Assembly: GCF_003286915.1 (NCBI RefSeq)
Contig: NZ_QMFY01000023.1
Coordinates: 1-64,000 of the forward strand
Direction of reading: 5' to 3'
From: Pseudochryseolinea flava
Lineage (GTDB): Bacteria > Bacteroidota > Bacteroidia > Cytophagales > Cyclobacteriaceae
DNA: 64,000 nucleotides
Every line of letters begins with the position of its first letter. Within the stretch, counting starts at the first letter, position 1. Shown piece by piece: positions 38,429 through 49,149 of this stretch. The translations under genes were made by a program, and so were the position numbers. The notes under the pieces were generated by a model, which was given only the letters and a program-made list of their open reading frames with translations, did no database searches and was not told where the DNA came from.

Positions 38429-39472
38429 TTGAAGTTGAAAGCTGCACTTCCGAAACGTTTTTCAGCCATTATCGCCCTCGCGTTCTGTCTGGTGTGTCCG
38501 CAGGTTTTTGGACAGCAGGATAACTCAATTCCGCTGGACCATTTCTATGTTGATCGCCAAGGACCAAGCTTTTTTCGAAAAGTATTAAGCAAAGTCACCT
38601 TTGGGTTAAGTACGGGGTATGGCCTCACGACTTTTAAGCATTCGCTGGATGGATATGGTATCCAACAGAATCCTGGCGAACGCCCAATCATTTTTCCGAT
38701 CGGCGATGCGGCGTCTACTTCCGGATATTCAAACTGGTTTAATCGCGTCGATAGTGCTGTGATCAACATTCTGCCGACTTCATTTCGAGCTTCATCAGAT
38801 ACCGCAGATATTGGTTTTAGAAACAAAGCCTTCAATATTCCATTGAAAGCAACGTTGCATGTTGAATTTTTGGATCGTTACAGAATCGGTGGTGGATATT
38901 CGTTTGAATATGTAAACCTAAGAAGCTTTGTCCCCACGAAATACGATGAAAGTATTAACCTCTTTAAACCTGATGTGCCGAGTTTCTTTTTGAAGAAGTA
39001 CTTCTTCATGCTTGGTGCGTCCGTGTACCGCTACTATGAGTACTTGCTCGTGGTTGATGCCAATATTGGTGGATATAGTCTAGGGAAGAAGTTTGATAAA
39101 GAAGTAATCAACAAAGGCGTTTACTTTAATCTTGGTGTCGCTGTTGAACGGGAGATGTCTGAATATTTCAGGGTATTTGTCCGTCCCTCTTATGAGTTTA
39201 AGAACTTCAAAACCAGCATCGAAGGAGCCGATGCCATCAAGCATAAGTTTAATGCTTTTTATGTGAATGTTGGCGTGACGTATCGTATACCTGAATTGCG
39301 CCGCTGTTTCTTAAAAACCTGTAACATTCAAATCAATCACGCGCACGGTAATAGAGAATACCGCAGTAGGGTTCATCCGATACACAAAAAGCAAAATCCT
39401 CACTATGGTGAGAACCATCCTACTTTGATCAAATATAAAGGTCGAAATAAAAAGAAGTTGAACCCATATTAA
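38429..39472 (+). CDS. Outer-membrane beta-barrel protein
   Basis: A 347-residue protein with a signal peptide ending near VFGQQ. It starts at TTG 38429 or 38435; no ATG is placed well. Repeated aromatic-rich strand segments (RYRIGGGYSFEYVNL, AFYVNVGVTYRI) indicate a barrel of about 8-12 strands (about 50-290). The C-terminal 50 residues are basic and rich in His and Lys, outside any barrel pattern. The function is unknown. Confidence 0.7.
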   Translation: MKLKAALPKRFSAIIALAFCLVCPQVFGQQDNSIPLDHFYVDRQGPSFFRKVLSKVTFGLSTGYGLTTFKHSLDGYGIQQNPGERPIIFPIGDAASTSGYSNWFNRVDSAVINILPTSFRASSDTADIGFRNKAFNIPLKATLHVEFLDRYRIGGGYSFEYVNLRSFVPTKYDESINLFKPDVPSFFLKKYFFMLGASVYRYYEYLLVVDANIGGYSLGKKFDKEVINKGVYFNLGVAVEREMSEYFRVFVRPSYEFKNFKTSIEGADAIKHKFNAFYVNVGVTYRIPELRRCFLKTCNIQINHAHGNREYRSRVHPIHKKQNPHYGENHPTLIKYKGRNKKKLNPY

Positions 39473-39634
39473 GGGTGAATTCTAACCAACGGAGTAGCTG
39501 TTATAGAAACTTTAGAGATGCAAGTGCTGTGCGTTATTGCGCACTTATTCCTGGTCATCGTCATGCTTTTCTTGTTCTAGAGTTTTCTTAATTTTTATTC
39601 GACAAACAGTCTCAAACTATTGCTGTTTCAAGCC

Positions 39635-39661
39635 TTGCCGTAAGTGTTTTTTGTTATCTTG
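39635..39661 (+). promoter_or_regulatory. Candidate promoter for gyrA
   Basis: TTG at 39635-39637 and TATCTTG at 39655-39661, separated by 17 nt, approximate the Bacteroidota consensus (one base off TAnnTTTG). The expected start is about 39668, leaving about 40 nt of leader. The region 39473-39634 contains a short GTGCG/CGCAC hairpin but no obvious RNA gene. Confidence 0.45.
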
Positions 39662-39706
39662 CGAGGCTTTAAAAAACGCTTTCTACAAGCTCAAAACATC
39701 GATTAA

Positions 39707-42292
39707 ATGGCAGAAGATTCTGGGGTCCCTACGCCGGGCAGACAAAGCATTATTCCAATCAACATTGAAGACGAAATGAGAGGTGCCTACATCGATTATT
39801 CGATGTCGGTAATCATTTCTCGTGCACTACCTGACGTGCGCGATGGTCTTAAGCCCGTTCACCGCCGCGTGCTCTACGGGATGTTGGACTTAGGTGTGAA
39901 CTACAATAAGCCTTATAAAAAGTCGGCAAGAATTGTGGGTGAAGTTCTTGGTAAATATCACCCGCACGGTGATGCTTCGGTATACGATACAATGGTACGT
40001 ATGGCGCAAGACTGGTCACTCCGTTACACGCTTGTTGATGGACAAGGAAACTTCGGTTCGATCGACGGTGACTTTCCAGCAGCGATGCGTTACACGGAAG
40101 CTCGTCTGAAAAGAATTGCTGAAGAGATGCTCGCTGATATCAATAAAGATACGGTCGACTATCAGCCAAACTTCGATGACTCCCTGAAAGAGCCAACGGT
40201 ACTCCCAGCAAAGATTCCGAACCTATTGCTCAATGGATCTTCTGGTATTGCGGTAGGGATGGCCACAAACATGGCGCCACACAACCTTACGGAAGTTGTT
40301 AATGGGATTACCGCATACATCGACAATAACGATATCACCATTCCGGAATTGATGAAGTTTATCACCGCGCCAGATTTTCCAACTGGAGCGTTGATCTATG
40401 GATATTCAGGCGTGCAAGAAGCATTCCTTACCGGACGTGGACGCATCGTGATGCGCGCGAAAGCTGAGATCGTTACATCATCTACCGGAAAAGATCAGAT
40501 CATTGTTACGGAAATCCCATACATGGTGAACAAAGCCATGATGATCGAGAAAACGGCAGCATTGGTTAATGAGAAGAAGATCGAAGGTATTTCTGACCTC
40601 CGTGATGAATCAGATCGAGAGGGTTATCGCATTGTGTATGATTTGAAACGTGATGCTGTACCCAATATCGTATTAAATAATCTCTACAAATACACGCAGT
40701 TACAATCGACGTTTGGGGTGAATAACGTGGCGCTTGTGAAAGGCCGCCCGATGACACTCAACCTGAAGGACCAGATCAAATATTTTGTTGATCACCGTCA
40801 CGAAGTTATTGTCCGGCGTACCAAATTCGAATTGGCCGAAGCTGAACGAAGAGCACACATTCTCGAAGGATATTTGATCGCGCTCGATCACCTCGACGAA
40901 GTAATTGCATTGATCAGAGGATCCAAGGATCCAGAAACGGCGAAAGAAGGCCTGATGTCTAGATTTGGTCTCTCCGAGATCCAATCGAAAGCAATCCTTG
41001 ATATGCGTCTGCAACGACTCACCGGACTGGAACGCGACAAGATTCAGGAGGAGTACAAAGAAGTAAAAGCTTTGATCGATCGCCTCAGAGATATTCTTGC
41101 AAACGAACCAATGCGAATGCAAATCATCAAGGATGAATTGACTGAGATGAAAGACCGTTATGGTGATGAAAGACGTACTACCGTTGTTCACAACGATGAC
41201 GATTTCACCGTGGAAGATATGATTCCGAATGAGGAGATGATGATTACCATTTCCAACCAAGGGTATATCAAACGCACCTTACTTTCTGAATACCGAACGC
41301 AAGGTAGAGGGGGCGTTGGTTCACGAGGGGTAGCGACGAAAGATGACGACTTCACGGAACACTTGTTTATTGTGCATGCACACAATTACCTCCTGATCTT
41401 TACTGATCAAGGAAAGGTGTATTGGAAGAAAGCGTATGAAATTCCGGAAGGAAATAAAACTTCAAAAGGAAGAGCGATTCAAAATCTAATCAACATCGAA
41501 CCGGGTGATGCTGTGCGAACGATTATGAAAATTCAAACGCTCACGGACCAAGAGTATATCAATAACAATTTCGTAATGCTTTGCACGGAAAAAGGCATTA
41601 TCAAGAAAACGACACTTGAAGAATATTCGAGACCGCGCCAAGGCGGTATTAACGCCATCACCATTCACGAAGGAGATCGCTTGTTAAATGCTTCGTTGAC
41701 GAACGGAAAAAATCATATTGTTATCGCCAAGAGCGAAGGTAAGGCTGTTCACTTCCATGAGTCGGATGTTCGTCCGATGGGAAGAACGGCGGCCGGTGTT
41801 CGCGGCGTAACATTAGAATCCGATCAAGACAAAGTAATCGGCATGGTTTGCATTACCCGCAAGGATGCTAATCTTCTCGTTGTAACCGAGAACGGTTATG
41901 GAAAGCGCTCGATGATCGACGATTACCGCATTACTAAACGCGGTGGAATCGGGGTGAAGGCGCTCGACATGACTGAGAAAACTGGCAAGCTTGTTGCCAT
42001 CAAGGAGGTGGGTGATGATGACGAATTGATGATTATCAATAGATCGGGGATCACCATCAGAATTAAAGTAAGTGAGCTCCGCGTGATGGGGCGTGCTACG
42101 CAAGGTGTCCGTGTGATTAAACTCAACGATGATGATCGTATCAGCTCGGTAGAAAAAATACAGAAGATCGATGATGAGACAACGACACCGGGTGCCGAAG
42201 CTGCAACGACGCCACAAGATGATGTTCCGCAAGCCCCCGATGATGCAACGGATACCACATCAACTTCAGATGACTCCACTAATTCAATCTAA
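39707..42292 (+). CDS. gyrA: DNA gyrase subunit A
   Basis: An 861-residue type II topoisomerase subunit. The catalytic tyrosine is Tyr129 (RYTEARL). The quinolone-resistance region is [10 protein letters not shown] (86-95), with Ala90 at the position of E. coli Ser83. The C-terminal pinwheel contains a GyrA-box-like QGRGGVG, supporting GyrA over ParC. The C-terminus is a low-complexity Asp/Thr/Ser-rich tail. GyrB is not in the window. Confidence 0.95.
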   Translation: MAEDSGVPTPGRQSIIPINIEDEMRGAYIDYSMSVIISRALPDVRDGLKPVHRRVLYGMLDLGVNYNKPYKKSARIVGEVLGKYHPHGDASVYDTMVRMAQDWSLRYTLVDGQGNFGSIDGDFPAAMRYTEARLKRIAEEMLADINKDTVDYQPNFDDSLKEPTVLPAKIPNLLLNGSSGIAVGMATNMAPHNLTEVVNGITAYIDNNDITIPELMKFITAPDFPTGALIYGYSGVQEAFLTGRGRIVMRAKAEIVTSSTGKDQIIVTEIPYMVNKAMMIEKTAALVNEKKIEGISDLRDESDREGYRIVYDLKRDAVPNIVLNNLYKYTQLQSTFGVNNVALVKGRPMTLNLKDQIKYFVDHRHEVIVRRTKFELAEAERRAHILEGYLIALDHLDEVIALIRGSKDPETAKEGLMSRFGLSEIQSKAILDMRLQRLTGLERDKIQEEYKEVKALIDRLRDILANEPMRMQIIKDELTEMKDRYGDERRTTVVHNDDDFTVEDMIPNEEMMITISNQGYIKRTLLSEYRTQGRGGVGSRGVATKDDDFTEHLFIVHAHNYLLIFTDQGKVYWKKAYEIPEGNKTSKGRAIQNLINIEPGDAVRTIMKIQTLTDQEYINNNFVMLCTEKGIIKKTTLEEYSRPRQGGINAITIHEGDRLLNASLTNGKNHIVIAKSEGKAVHFHESDVRPMGRTAAGVRGVTLESDQDKVIGMVCITRKDANLLVVTENGYGKRSMIDDYRITKRGGIGVKALDMTEKTGKLVAIKEVGDDDELMIINRSGITIRIKVSELRVMGRATQGVRVIKLNDDDRISSVEKIQKIDDETTTPGAEAATTPQDDVPQAPDDATDTTSTSDDSTNSI

Positions 42293-42310
42293 TACCATAA
42301 CTTTCACAAA

Positions 42311-43534
42311 ATGAAACGAATTACACTTGTGCTGTGCTTGTTAGCTGCAGGAACAGCATTTGCTCAAAAGCCGGTAAAACCAAGCAATCCAAAAACGCTT
42401 AAAGCGCTTAAGGATGGTAAAGTCGACGAAGCAAAAACATTGAGCGATTTGGCCATAACCAACGAGAAATTGATGAACGATGGTGAGACATGGTATTACA
42501 GAGGCCTCGTATACGCGACCATCGATACAACCAAAGTTGAAGCGCATAAGAATTTGGCAACGGACCCACTAAAAACTGCGGTTGAAGCTTTACAAAAAGC
42601 CGAAAAACTTGGCAAATCAGGAAAGGATTATTTTATCACAGGTCCCGATGGAATTCTCCCGATCACGAAGACGCAGCAATTGGAAGGTCTTGCAAATCAT
42701 TACTTGCAACGCGGCATTAATAAACTTCAAGATGAAGACGATGCTGAAGGTTCAATCAAAGAACTTGAAAAAGGTAAGCTTGTTTTTGAAAATGCGATGA
42801 CCGCTTATTCTAATGATACGCTTTCTTATTTCGTTCTTGGACTTGCAAACAACACTGCCGAGCATTGGGATGAAGCAATCGCGGCGATGGAAAAGTATCT
42901 GGCGAAAGGCGGTAAATCAAAAGACGCATATGTTGTAATGTATCAAGCTTACAATGGTCCGAAAGAAAACAAAGAGAAAGCACTTGAAATCATTCGTAGA
43001 GCAAAAGCTGCAATTCCGTCAAACACAGATTTTCCAAAAATCGAAATTGGTTTGTTGATCGATTTGAATAAAATAGAAGATGCAAAGCGTGGTCTTGAGG
43101 AAGAAATTAAGAAAGATCCGAAGAACGCAACATTCCATTTTTATCTAGGCTATGTTAATAGTCAGCTGAACCAATTGGAAGTGGCGCGCGGTAACTTTAA
43201 CGATGCGTTGAAGGTTAACCCGAACTACTTTGAAGCGCAATATTACCTTGCGAATACCTATTTGATCGAAGTTGATAAAACAACGAAAGAAATTAATAAC
43301 CTTGGTATTTCTGCGGCGGATAACAAGAAGAAACCAGCACTCGTTCAAAAGCGTGTGAAAGACTCTGAAACGGCGTTGCCATTCTTGGAGAAAGCAGAAA
43401 AAATGAAAATGCCAAGCAAAGAATCAGAAGTAGAATTACTTCAGAAAATGAAATTGCTCTACTACTACGTAGCAGACGATAAGAACCTTGATCGAGTGAG
43501 CAAGAAGCTCAAGGATTTGGGCGAAGAAGATTAA
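42311..43534 (+). CDS. Periplasmic TPR-repeat protein
   Basis: A 407-residue protein with a signal peptide (cleavage after AFAQ, residue 19) and several TPR motifs, for example ATFHFYLGYVNSQLNQLEVARGNFNDAL. It starts 18 bp after gyrA and ends at a strong terminator. It may share the gyrA transcript. The specific partner is unknown. Confidence 0.8.
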   Translation: MKRITLVLCLLAAGTAFAQKPVKPSNPKTLKALKDGKVDEAKTLSDLAITNEKLMNDGETWYYRGLVYATIDTTKVEAHKNLATDPLKTAVEALQKAEKLGKSGKDYFITGPDGILPITKTQQLEGLANHYLQRGINKLQDEDDAEGSIKELEKGKLVFENAMTAYSNDTLSYFVLGLANNTAEHWDEAIAAMEKYLAKGGKSKDAYVVMYQAYNGPKENKEKALEIIRRAKAAIPSNTDFPKIEIGLLIDLNKIEDAKRGLEEEIKKDPKNATFHFYLGYVNSQLNQLEVARGNFNDALKVNPNYFEAQYYLANTYLIEVDKTTKEINNLGISAADNKKKPALVQKRVKDSETALPFLEKAEKMKMPSKESEVELLQKMKLLYYYVADDKNLDRVSKKLKDLGEED

Positions 43535-43538
43535 TGAG

Positions 43539-43564
43539 TAAGGGGCTTCGGCCCCTTATTTTTT
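43539..43564 (+). terminator. Rho-independent terminator after the TPR gene
   Basis: An 8-bp stem TAAGGGGC/GCCCCTTA (43539-43546 and 43551-43558) closed by a TTCG tetraloop and followed by TTTTTT. It is one of the clearest terminators in the window and marks the end of the gyrA/TPR transcript. Confidence 0.95.
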
Positions 43565-43601
43565 GTAACTAATTTTACCGTAGAAGTGTTTTTTCACTGA
43601 T

Positions 43602-44504
43602 ATGCTTAAAATCGCGTGGTGTTCCCAATACGTGCTGCCGCTTCCTATAGGCCACCGCTTTCCAATGAGCAAGTATGAGATCTTGCCGCTGCAGCTGATT
43701 CATGAAGGCACGATCAATGAAGGAAATCTGTTCACCCCGTCTTCACTTGATGAATTGTTGATACTTGCTGTTCACCATGCAACTTATTGGAACCAACTTA
43801 GCACACTCACACTTGAGCCACGGGCGGTGAGACGTACCGGCTTTCCGCTGTCACAAAAACTTGTCGATCGTGAATGCGTCATTGCGAGTGGTACCATTGC
43901 ATGCGCAGATTACGCATTACAGTTCGGGATCGCCATGAATATTGCGGGGGGAACGCATCATGCATTTACCGACCATGGCGAAGGTTTTTGCTTGCTTAAT
44001 GACATCGCGATCGCAGCGCAGTATCTGCTTTCGAACGCGAAGGCTAAACAAATACTGATTATTGACTTGGATGTACATCAAGGTAACGGTACGGCGGAAA
44101 TTTTCAAGTATGAACCTCGTGTGTTTACGTTCAGTATGCATGGCGCCAATAATTACCCATTGAAGAAGGAGTCATCAGATCTTGATGTTGGTTTGCCTGA
44201 CCATACTTCTGATGCTACCTATCTTCATACACTGGCCTTTCATCTGGACCAAACCATGACTGCCTTAAAACCAGACTTCATATTCTTTCAATCGGGCGTT
44301 GATATTTTAGATACGGATCAACTGGGTAGACTGAAAGTTTCGCGAGAAGGTTGTAAAAAACGAGATCGCATGGTGCTGCAGATGGCACGTGAAAATAAGA
44401 TTCCGATCGTGGTCACAATGGGTGGAGGATACTCCAAAAACTTTATCGACATTATTGAAGCGCACGCGAATACCTTCCGTGTTGCTCAAGAGATTTATTT
44501 CTGA
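43602..44504 (+). CDS. Histone deacetylase-family (AcuC/HdaH-type) hydrolase
   Basis: A 300-residue zinc hydrolase of the arginase/deacetylase fold. The conserved features are the active-site His119-His120 (GGTHHAFT), zinc ligands Asp157 and His159 (DLDVHQGNGT), GVDILDTDQLGRL near 235, and GGGY at the end. Members deacetylate acetyl-polyamines, acetoin-pathway proteins or acetyl-lysine; the substrate here is unknown. The length fits the bacterial family. Confidence 0.9.
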   Translation: MLKIAWCSQYVLPLPIGHRFPMSKYEILPLQLIHEGTINEGNLFTPSSLDELLILAVHHATYWNQLSTLTLEPRAVRRTGFPLSQKLVDRECVIASGTIACADYALQFGIAMNIAGGTHHAFTDHGEGFCLLNDIAIAAQYLLSNAKAKQILIIDLDVHQGNGTAEIFKYEPRVFTFSMHGANNYPLKKESSDLDVGLPDHTSDATYLHTLAFHLDQTMTALKPDFIFFQSGVDILDTDQLGRLKVSREGCKKRDRMVLQMARENKIPIVVTMGGGYSKNFIDIIEAHANTFRVAQEIYF

Positions 44505-44576
44505 TCAGCTATGCTGTTGTATGATGTTAGATTCTGATCTATCTTTCTAAGATAGTAACCTCTCATCACGACTAAA

Positions 44577-46085
44577 ATGCAAGGAACTGCGCTCACAAAA
44601 TCTGAAAAGAAAAACCTTTGGTTTGTTATTGCGGCATCATCTGTAGGAACGCTTATTGAATGGTACGACTTCTATATTTTCGGAAGCTTAGCAACGATTC
44701 TGTCGGAGCAATTTTTTCCAACAGATGATCCTTATGTTGGCTTTCTCTCCACTTTAGCAACTTTTGCCGCGGGGTTTGTCGTGCGCCCATTTGGGGCTAT
44801 TGTTTTTGGAAGACTTGGTGACTTAGTCGGGCGGAAGTACACCTTCATGGTCACACTTGTTCTGATGGGCGGTTCAACATTTGCCATAGGACTAATCCCG
44901 GGATATCAGACAATCGGTATTCTCGCACCGATCCTGGTGTTGATTCTCCGACTTCTTCAAGGTCTTGCGCTTGGCGGTGAATATGGTGGTGCTGCAACCT
45001 ATGTAGCCGAGCATGCTCCCGCTGCAGAAAGAGGATTCTATACCAGTTTCATTCAAACCACAGCAACGCTAGGGCTATTTGTTTCGATAGGTGTAATTCT
45101 ACTGGTAAGGCAATCAGTCGGTGTGACAGAGTTTAGTGAGTGGGGGTGGAGAATTCCATTTATTGTTTCTGCCGTATTGGTAGCGGTGTCGGTATTTATC
45201 CGTCTTAAGATGAGTGAGTCTCCGCTCTTTTCAAAACTCAAAGCGGAAGGAAAAGTTTCTAAGAATCCAATTCGCGAAAGCTTCGGTAACAAAGAAAATT
45301 TGAAGCTCGTGTTGATCGCACTGTTTGGAGCAGCAGCAGGACAAGGTGTTGTTTGGTATACGGGGCAGTTTTACGCGATGACCTTTATCGAGAAAACGTG
45401 TATGGTTGATTTTGTGCAAACGCGCGATATCATCGCCATCGCACTCTTACTAGGTACCCCGCTTTTTATCTTTTTTGGATGGTGGTCAGATAAGGTTGGT
45501 AGAAAGTACATTATGCTTGCGGGTATGCTCATCGCTGTATTTATGTATCGGCCAGTGTATGACAAAATGTTTTCCATCGCGCAGGTGACTGGTAAAACAG
45601 AATTGGTAAATGAACGCGTTACGGAAAATTCGCCAGCGCAGGAAAAAATAACCAAAAAATTTAATGACGGCACACAACAGGTAATCACGACGACTACGAA
45701 GATCGTTGACGGTAAAGAGCAACGCGACATGAAGCAAGAAATTATACTTTCAAACGAGGCCTATTGGATCATGATTCTTCTCGTGTTCGCCCAGCTTGTT
45801 TTAGTGACGATGGTCTATGGTCCGATCGCCGCGTTTCTTGTTGAACTGTTTCCGACAAAAATCAGATATACGTCGATGTCATTGCCATACCATATTGGTA
45901 ATGGGATTTTCGGAGGACTCACTCCATTTCTCGCTACGTTTCTTTTCGTCCAAAGTAAATCGGATGTCAACCCAGAAGGCGATCCACTCGCCGGACTTTG
46001 GTATCCTATTGCCATCGCAGCCATTACCTTTATTATCGGCATGATTTTCTTAACCAATAGAAGAAAAGCCGAAGTAATGGAATAA
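44577..46085 (+). CDS. MHS-family MFS transporter
   Basis: A 502-residue transporter with 12 predicted spans. The metabolite:H+ symporter signatures are present: SSVGTLIEWYDFYIFG (first span), GRLGDLVGRKY loop and LALGGEYGGAATYVAEHAP (span 4-5). This family imports organic acids, proline/betaine and related metabolites with protons. A charged insert of about 70 residues (about 325-395, between two spans) is longer than usual for the family. The substrate cannot be assigned from the sequence. Confidence 0.9.
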   Translation: MQGTALTKSEKKNLWFVIAASSVGTLIEWYDFYIFGSLATILSEQFFPTDDPYVGFLSTLATFAAGFVVRPFGAIVFGRLGDLVGRKYTFMVTLVLMGGSTFAIGLIPGYQTIGILAPILVLILRLLQGLALGGEYGGAATYVAEHAPAAERGFYTSFIQTTATLGLFVSIGVILLVRQSVGVTEFSEWGWRIPFIVSAVLVAVSVFIRLKMSESPLFSKLKAEGKVSKNPIRESFGNKENLKLVLIALFGAAAGQGVVWYTGQFYAMTFIEKTCMVDFVQTRDIIAIALLLGTPLFIFFGWWSDKVGRKYIMLAGMLIAVFMYRPVYDKMFSIAQVTGKTELVNERVTENSPAQEKITKKFNDGTQQVITTTTKIVDGKEQRDMKQEIILSNEAYWIMILLVFAQLVLVTMVYGPIAAFLVELFPTKIRYTSMSLPYHIGNGIFGGLTPFLATFLFVQSKSDVNPEGDPLAGLWYPIAIAAITFIIGMIFLTNRRKAEVME

Positions 46086-46094
46086 TTATAGAGT

Positions 46095-46868
46095 ATGCCT
46101 TTTACGCCAGCACATTCAGCAATCGTACTTCCTTTGCTTCGCTTGCGATGGCTTTCCGCTACTGGATTAATTATTGGAAGCATTGCTCCCGACTTTGAAT
46201 ATTTTTTTAAAGCCAGCGTGAGCAGTGTACATAGTCACACTTGGGGAGGGTTATTTTATTTTGATCTCCCCGTCGTGGTAGCACTCGCGTTTGTTTTTCA
46301 TCTCGTCGTGAAGAAAAACTTGATCAATAATTCGCCGCGTTTTTTACAGGTGAGATTTCAAGATACGCTGCATTTTAATTTTATAAAGTATCTCAAATCA
46401 AATTGGTATTGGTTTCTCGTATCAGCACTCATTGGGGCTGCATCTCATATTTTTTGGGATAGCTTCACACATAACAGCGGGTATTTCGTTCATAGGCTTC
46501 CGTTCTATCGGTATTCTCTTCCTTGGCAAGGCGTAAAATATCCGATGTTTTATGTTTTGCAGCACGTAAGTACTTTCGTCGGACTTGCTGCCATTACGGT
46601 GTATGTCATGCTTAAGCAGCGTCAGCAAATTCAATCTGCACGAATTACAATATTGTATTGGACGTTGGTGTTGATCGTAATCGCAGCGGTGGTAATAATT
46701 CGTTTTGCCGTCGATGGTTGGAATCCACATTTGGGTAACCGCGTCGTGAGTTTTATCAGTGGACTTTGTCTTGCATTGATATTGACAGGTTTCATTAACT
46801 TTAGAAATCTAACGTTTACGAATCGGCATGGCCAAGAAGACGCAATGGGCGCAAGTAGGAAAACATAA
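46095..46868 (+). CDS. DUF4184-family membrane protein
   Basis: A 257-residue membrane protein starting MPFTPAHSAIVLPLLR, which is the signature of DUF4184, and carrying HIFWDSFTH in the middle. Six or so hydrophobic spans are visible. The histidine/aspartate positions (HS, SIAPDFEYF, HIFWDSFTH) recall the membrane-bound metal-dependent hydrolase fold, so a hydrolytic role is possible but unproven. It overlaps ligD by 41 bp, an unusually long overlap, so ligD translation may depend on it. Confidence 0.8.
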   Translation: MPFTPAHSAIVLPLLRLRWLSATGLIIGSIAPDFEYFFKASVSSVHSHTWGGLFYFDLPVVVALAFVFHLVVKKNLINNSPRFLQVRFQDTLHFNFIKYLKSNWYWFLVSALIGAASHIFWDSFTHNSGYFVHRLPFYRYSLPWQGVKYPMFYVLQHVSTFVGLAAITVYVMLKQRQQIQSARITILYWTLVLIVIAAVVIIRFAVDGWNPHLGNRVVSFISGLCLALILTGFINFRNLTFTNRHGQEDAMGASRKT

Positions 46869-49149
46869 GGTTGAACTGTCCAATCTGGATAAGACTATTT
46901 TTCCTGAAGACCATGTGATCAAAGCGGAAGTAATTAACTACTATCTCAACATTGCGCCTACGGTCTTAAATCATATCAAAGGACGTGCGCTCACATTAAT
47001 CCGATTCCCAGATGGTATACATGGAGAGAGTTTCTATCAAAAAAATAAACCAGATTGGACTCCCGACTGGATCGAGTTTGTAAGTCTTGGAAAGGAAAAG
47101 AAAGACTACATCATGGCGTCGGAGCAAGCGACTCTCGTATGGTTAGCGAACTTGGCTTCCCTTGAACTGCATCAGCTCCATAGCCGGAAACCGGAATTCG
47201 ATTGTCCTGATTACATGGTGTTTGATCTTGATCCACCCGAAGGATATGATTTTAAAAAAGTAATACCGATCGCTTTTGCACTGAAGACGGATATAGAAGC
47301 AAAGGGGTATACGCCGTTTGTGAAAACAACTGGCGGAAAGGGACTTCATATTTGCGTACCCATTGAACCGCGATGGGATTTCCATACTGTATTTGAAGCC
47401 GCGCAGGATATCGCGAAACCTTTTGTTGATCGAAATGCAGACGCAACAACTTTGCAAATCAAAAAAGATGCGCGTAAAGGTAGGGTGCTCATTGATATTT
47501 TCAGAATTAGGTCAGGGCAAAGTATCGTATCGCCTTACAGTTTGAGGGGTAGGATAGGTGCACCAGTATCCATGCCGTTAACGTGGGATGAACTCAAAGA
47601 TGTTACCGACCCGAAAGTATTCAACATTCACTCGGCCTTAGAAAAAGTTCTCGCTGATGGTGATGCGTGGGAAGCGTTTAGTGCTTACGCAGTTGAACTT
47701 CATACACATCGAAAAACGATCACCACAAAAGCGAAGAAGTTGCCTGTTAACCCGAAACACAAGCAGCCCGAACAACTGGAGGCCTATGCGAAGAAACGCG
47801 ACTTCGATGTAACACCTGAGCCGGTTGCACAATTGAAAGAAACTGTCGGCAACTCCTTTGTCGTACACCGCCATCATGCTTCACGTTTACATTACGACCT
47901 GCGCCTTGAGAAAGACGGGGTGTTAAAATCATGGGCTGTTCCCAAGGGTTTACCTCCTCAACCAGGTGTTAAACGATTGGCGGTGCAAACAGAAGATCAC
48001 CCCATGCAATATCTTACCTTCGACGGAAAAATTCCCAAAGGACAATATGGCGCTGGTGAAATGTGGATCTATGCCTTGGGAAAATACACCATCACGAAAG
48101 ATAAAAAGGATGGATTCTATTTTCGCCTCAGCAGCAAGGAAGTGAATGGTGAATACAGAATTCACAAGATGAAGGATAAAGAGTGGTTGCTCGAGCGCGT
48201 TGATCAGCCGCAGATCGATTACTTACACCACAACGTAGAGCCTATGCTCGCGGTTCCCGCGCAGAAACCTCCGGTTGGTGATCAATACATTTACGAAATG
48301 AAATGGGACGGTATTCGTGCACTCATCGCAGTGGAAGATGGTCAAGTACGAATTCAAACGAGAAATCATATCGACATCACTGCGCAATTTCCTGAGCTTA
48401 CCAATGGTGAGCAGGCATTTCGCGCTACGAATGGTTTGTTTGATGCTGAAATTGTATGCCTTGATTCCGACGGGAAACCCGTGTTCAAGAAAGTGATAAA
48501 CCGGATGTCTAGTGCAGGCCAGTCGAATATCCAGAAGCTTACCAAATCAAACCCCGCCTTTTGCTATGTGTTTGACTGCCTCTATTTAGACGGCCGAAAT
48601 TTGACGAACGATCCACTCTTGAAGCGCAAAGCATTTTTAAAAGACGCGATCAAATCGGATACGTCGTATCGCGTGAGTGAAACGATAGAGGATGGACACC
48701 TTTTGTTCGAAGCAGCGCGCGAACATGGACTTGAAGGCATTATGGCCAAGGTCAAGGATAGTAAATATTTTGTGGGTAAACGCTCTGATTGTTGGCTTAA
48801 AGTAAAGGTGCGCCAGAGCAGCGACTGTGTGATCATTGGTTTTACTGAGGGTAAGGGCGAACGTCAACGAATTTTTGGTGCGTTGCAAATTGCGGAGTAC
48901 GTTGATGGTAAACTTGTTTATCGCGGAAAGGTTGGTACCGGATTCGATGATGCCACAATGAAGGAAATTCTACAAGCGATGAAAGCTGTTGCTGTATTGA
49001 AAAAGCCAATCGTAACAGGGAATTTCGTCGATCCAAAAATCACAACATGGATCGAACCAACGTTGAACGTCGAGATAGCCTATGCAAAGGTAACGCCAGA
49101 CCAAATGTTTAGAGAACCTGTGTTTGTCCGAATGCGTCCGGATCTTTAA
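46828..49149 (+). CDS. ligD: DNA ligase D (polymerase-phosphoesterase-ligase)
   Basis: A 773-residue multidomain enzyme of bacterial non-homologous end joining. Domain order is polymerase (about 1-290; catalytic DLDPP at 133-137, TGGKGLH at 168-174), 3'-phosphoesterase (about 320-465; HRHHASRLHYDLR motif and His391) and ATP-dependent ligase (about 470-773; nucleophile Lys492 in MKWDG). This order is the one seen in mycobacterial LigD, whereas pseudomonad LigD has the polymerase last. It acts with the Ku protein encoded about 3.4 kb downstream. It begins inside the DUF4184 gene and ends overlapping the convergent TPR gene by 4 bp. Confidence 0.95.
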   Translation: MAKKTQWAQVGKHKVELSNLDKTIFPEDHVIKAEVINYYLNIAPTVLNHIKGRALTLIRFPDGIHGESFYQKNKPDWTPDWIEFVSLGKEKKDYIMASEQATLVWLANLASLELHQLHSRKPEFDCPDYMVFDLDPPEGYDFKKVIPIAFALKTDIEAKGYTPFVKTTGGKGLHICVPIEPRWDFHTVFEAAQDIAKPFVDRNADATTLQIKKDARKGRVLIDIFRIRSGQSIVSPYSLRGRIGAPVSMPLTWDELKDVTDPKVFNIHSALEKVLADGDAWEAFSAYAVELHTHRKTITTKAKKLPVNPKHKQPEQLEAYAKKRDFDVTPEPVAQLKETVGNSFVVHRHHASRLHYDLRLEKDGVLKSWAVPKGLPPQPGVKRLAVQTEDHPMQYLTFDGKIPKGQYGAGEMWIYALGKYTITKDKKDGFYFRLSSKEVNGEYRIHKMKDKEWLLERVDQPQIDYLHHNVEPMLAVPAQKPPVGDQYIYEMKWDGIRALIAVEDGQVRIQTRNHIDITAQFPELTNGEQAFRATNGLFDAEIVCLDSDGKPVFKKVINRMSSAGQSNIQKLTKSNPAFCYVFDCLYLDGRNLTNDPLLKRKAFLKDAIKSDTSYRVSETIEDGHLLFEAAREHGLEGIMAKVKDSKYFVGKRSDCWLKVKVRQSSDCVIIGFTEGKGERQRIFGALQIAEYVDGKLVYRGKVGTGFDDATMKEILQAMKAVAVLKKPIVTGNFVDPKITTWIEPTLNVEIAYAKVTPDQMFREPVFVRMRPDL

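Noticed and set aside
39537-39779. An 80-codon frame overlapping the gyrA start
   Set aside because: It overlaps the N-terminus of gyrA in another frame, lies across the candidate promoter, and has a Cys/Ser-rich composition without a recognisable pattern.
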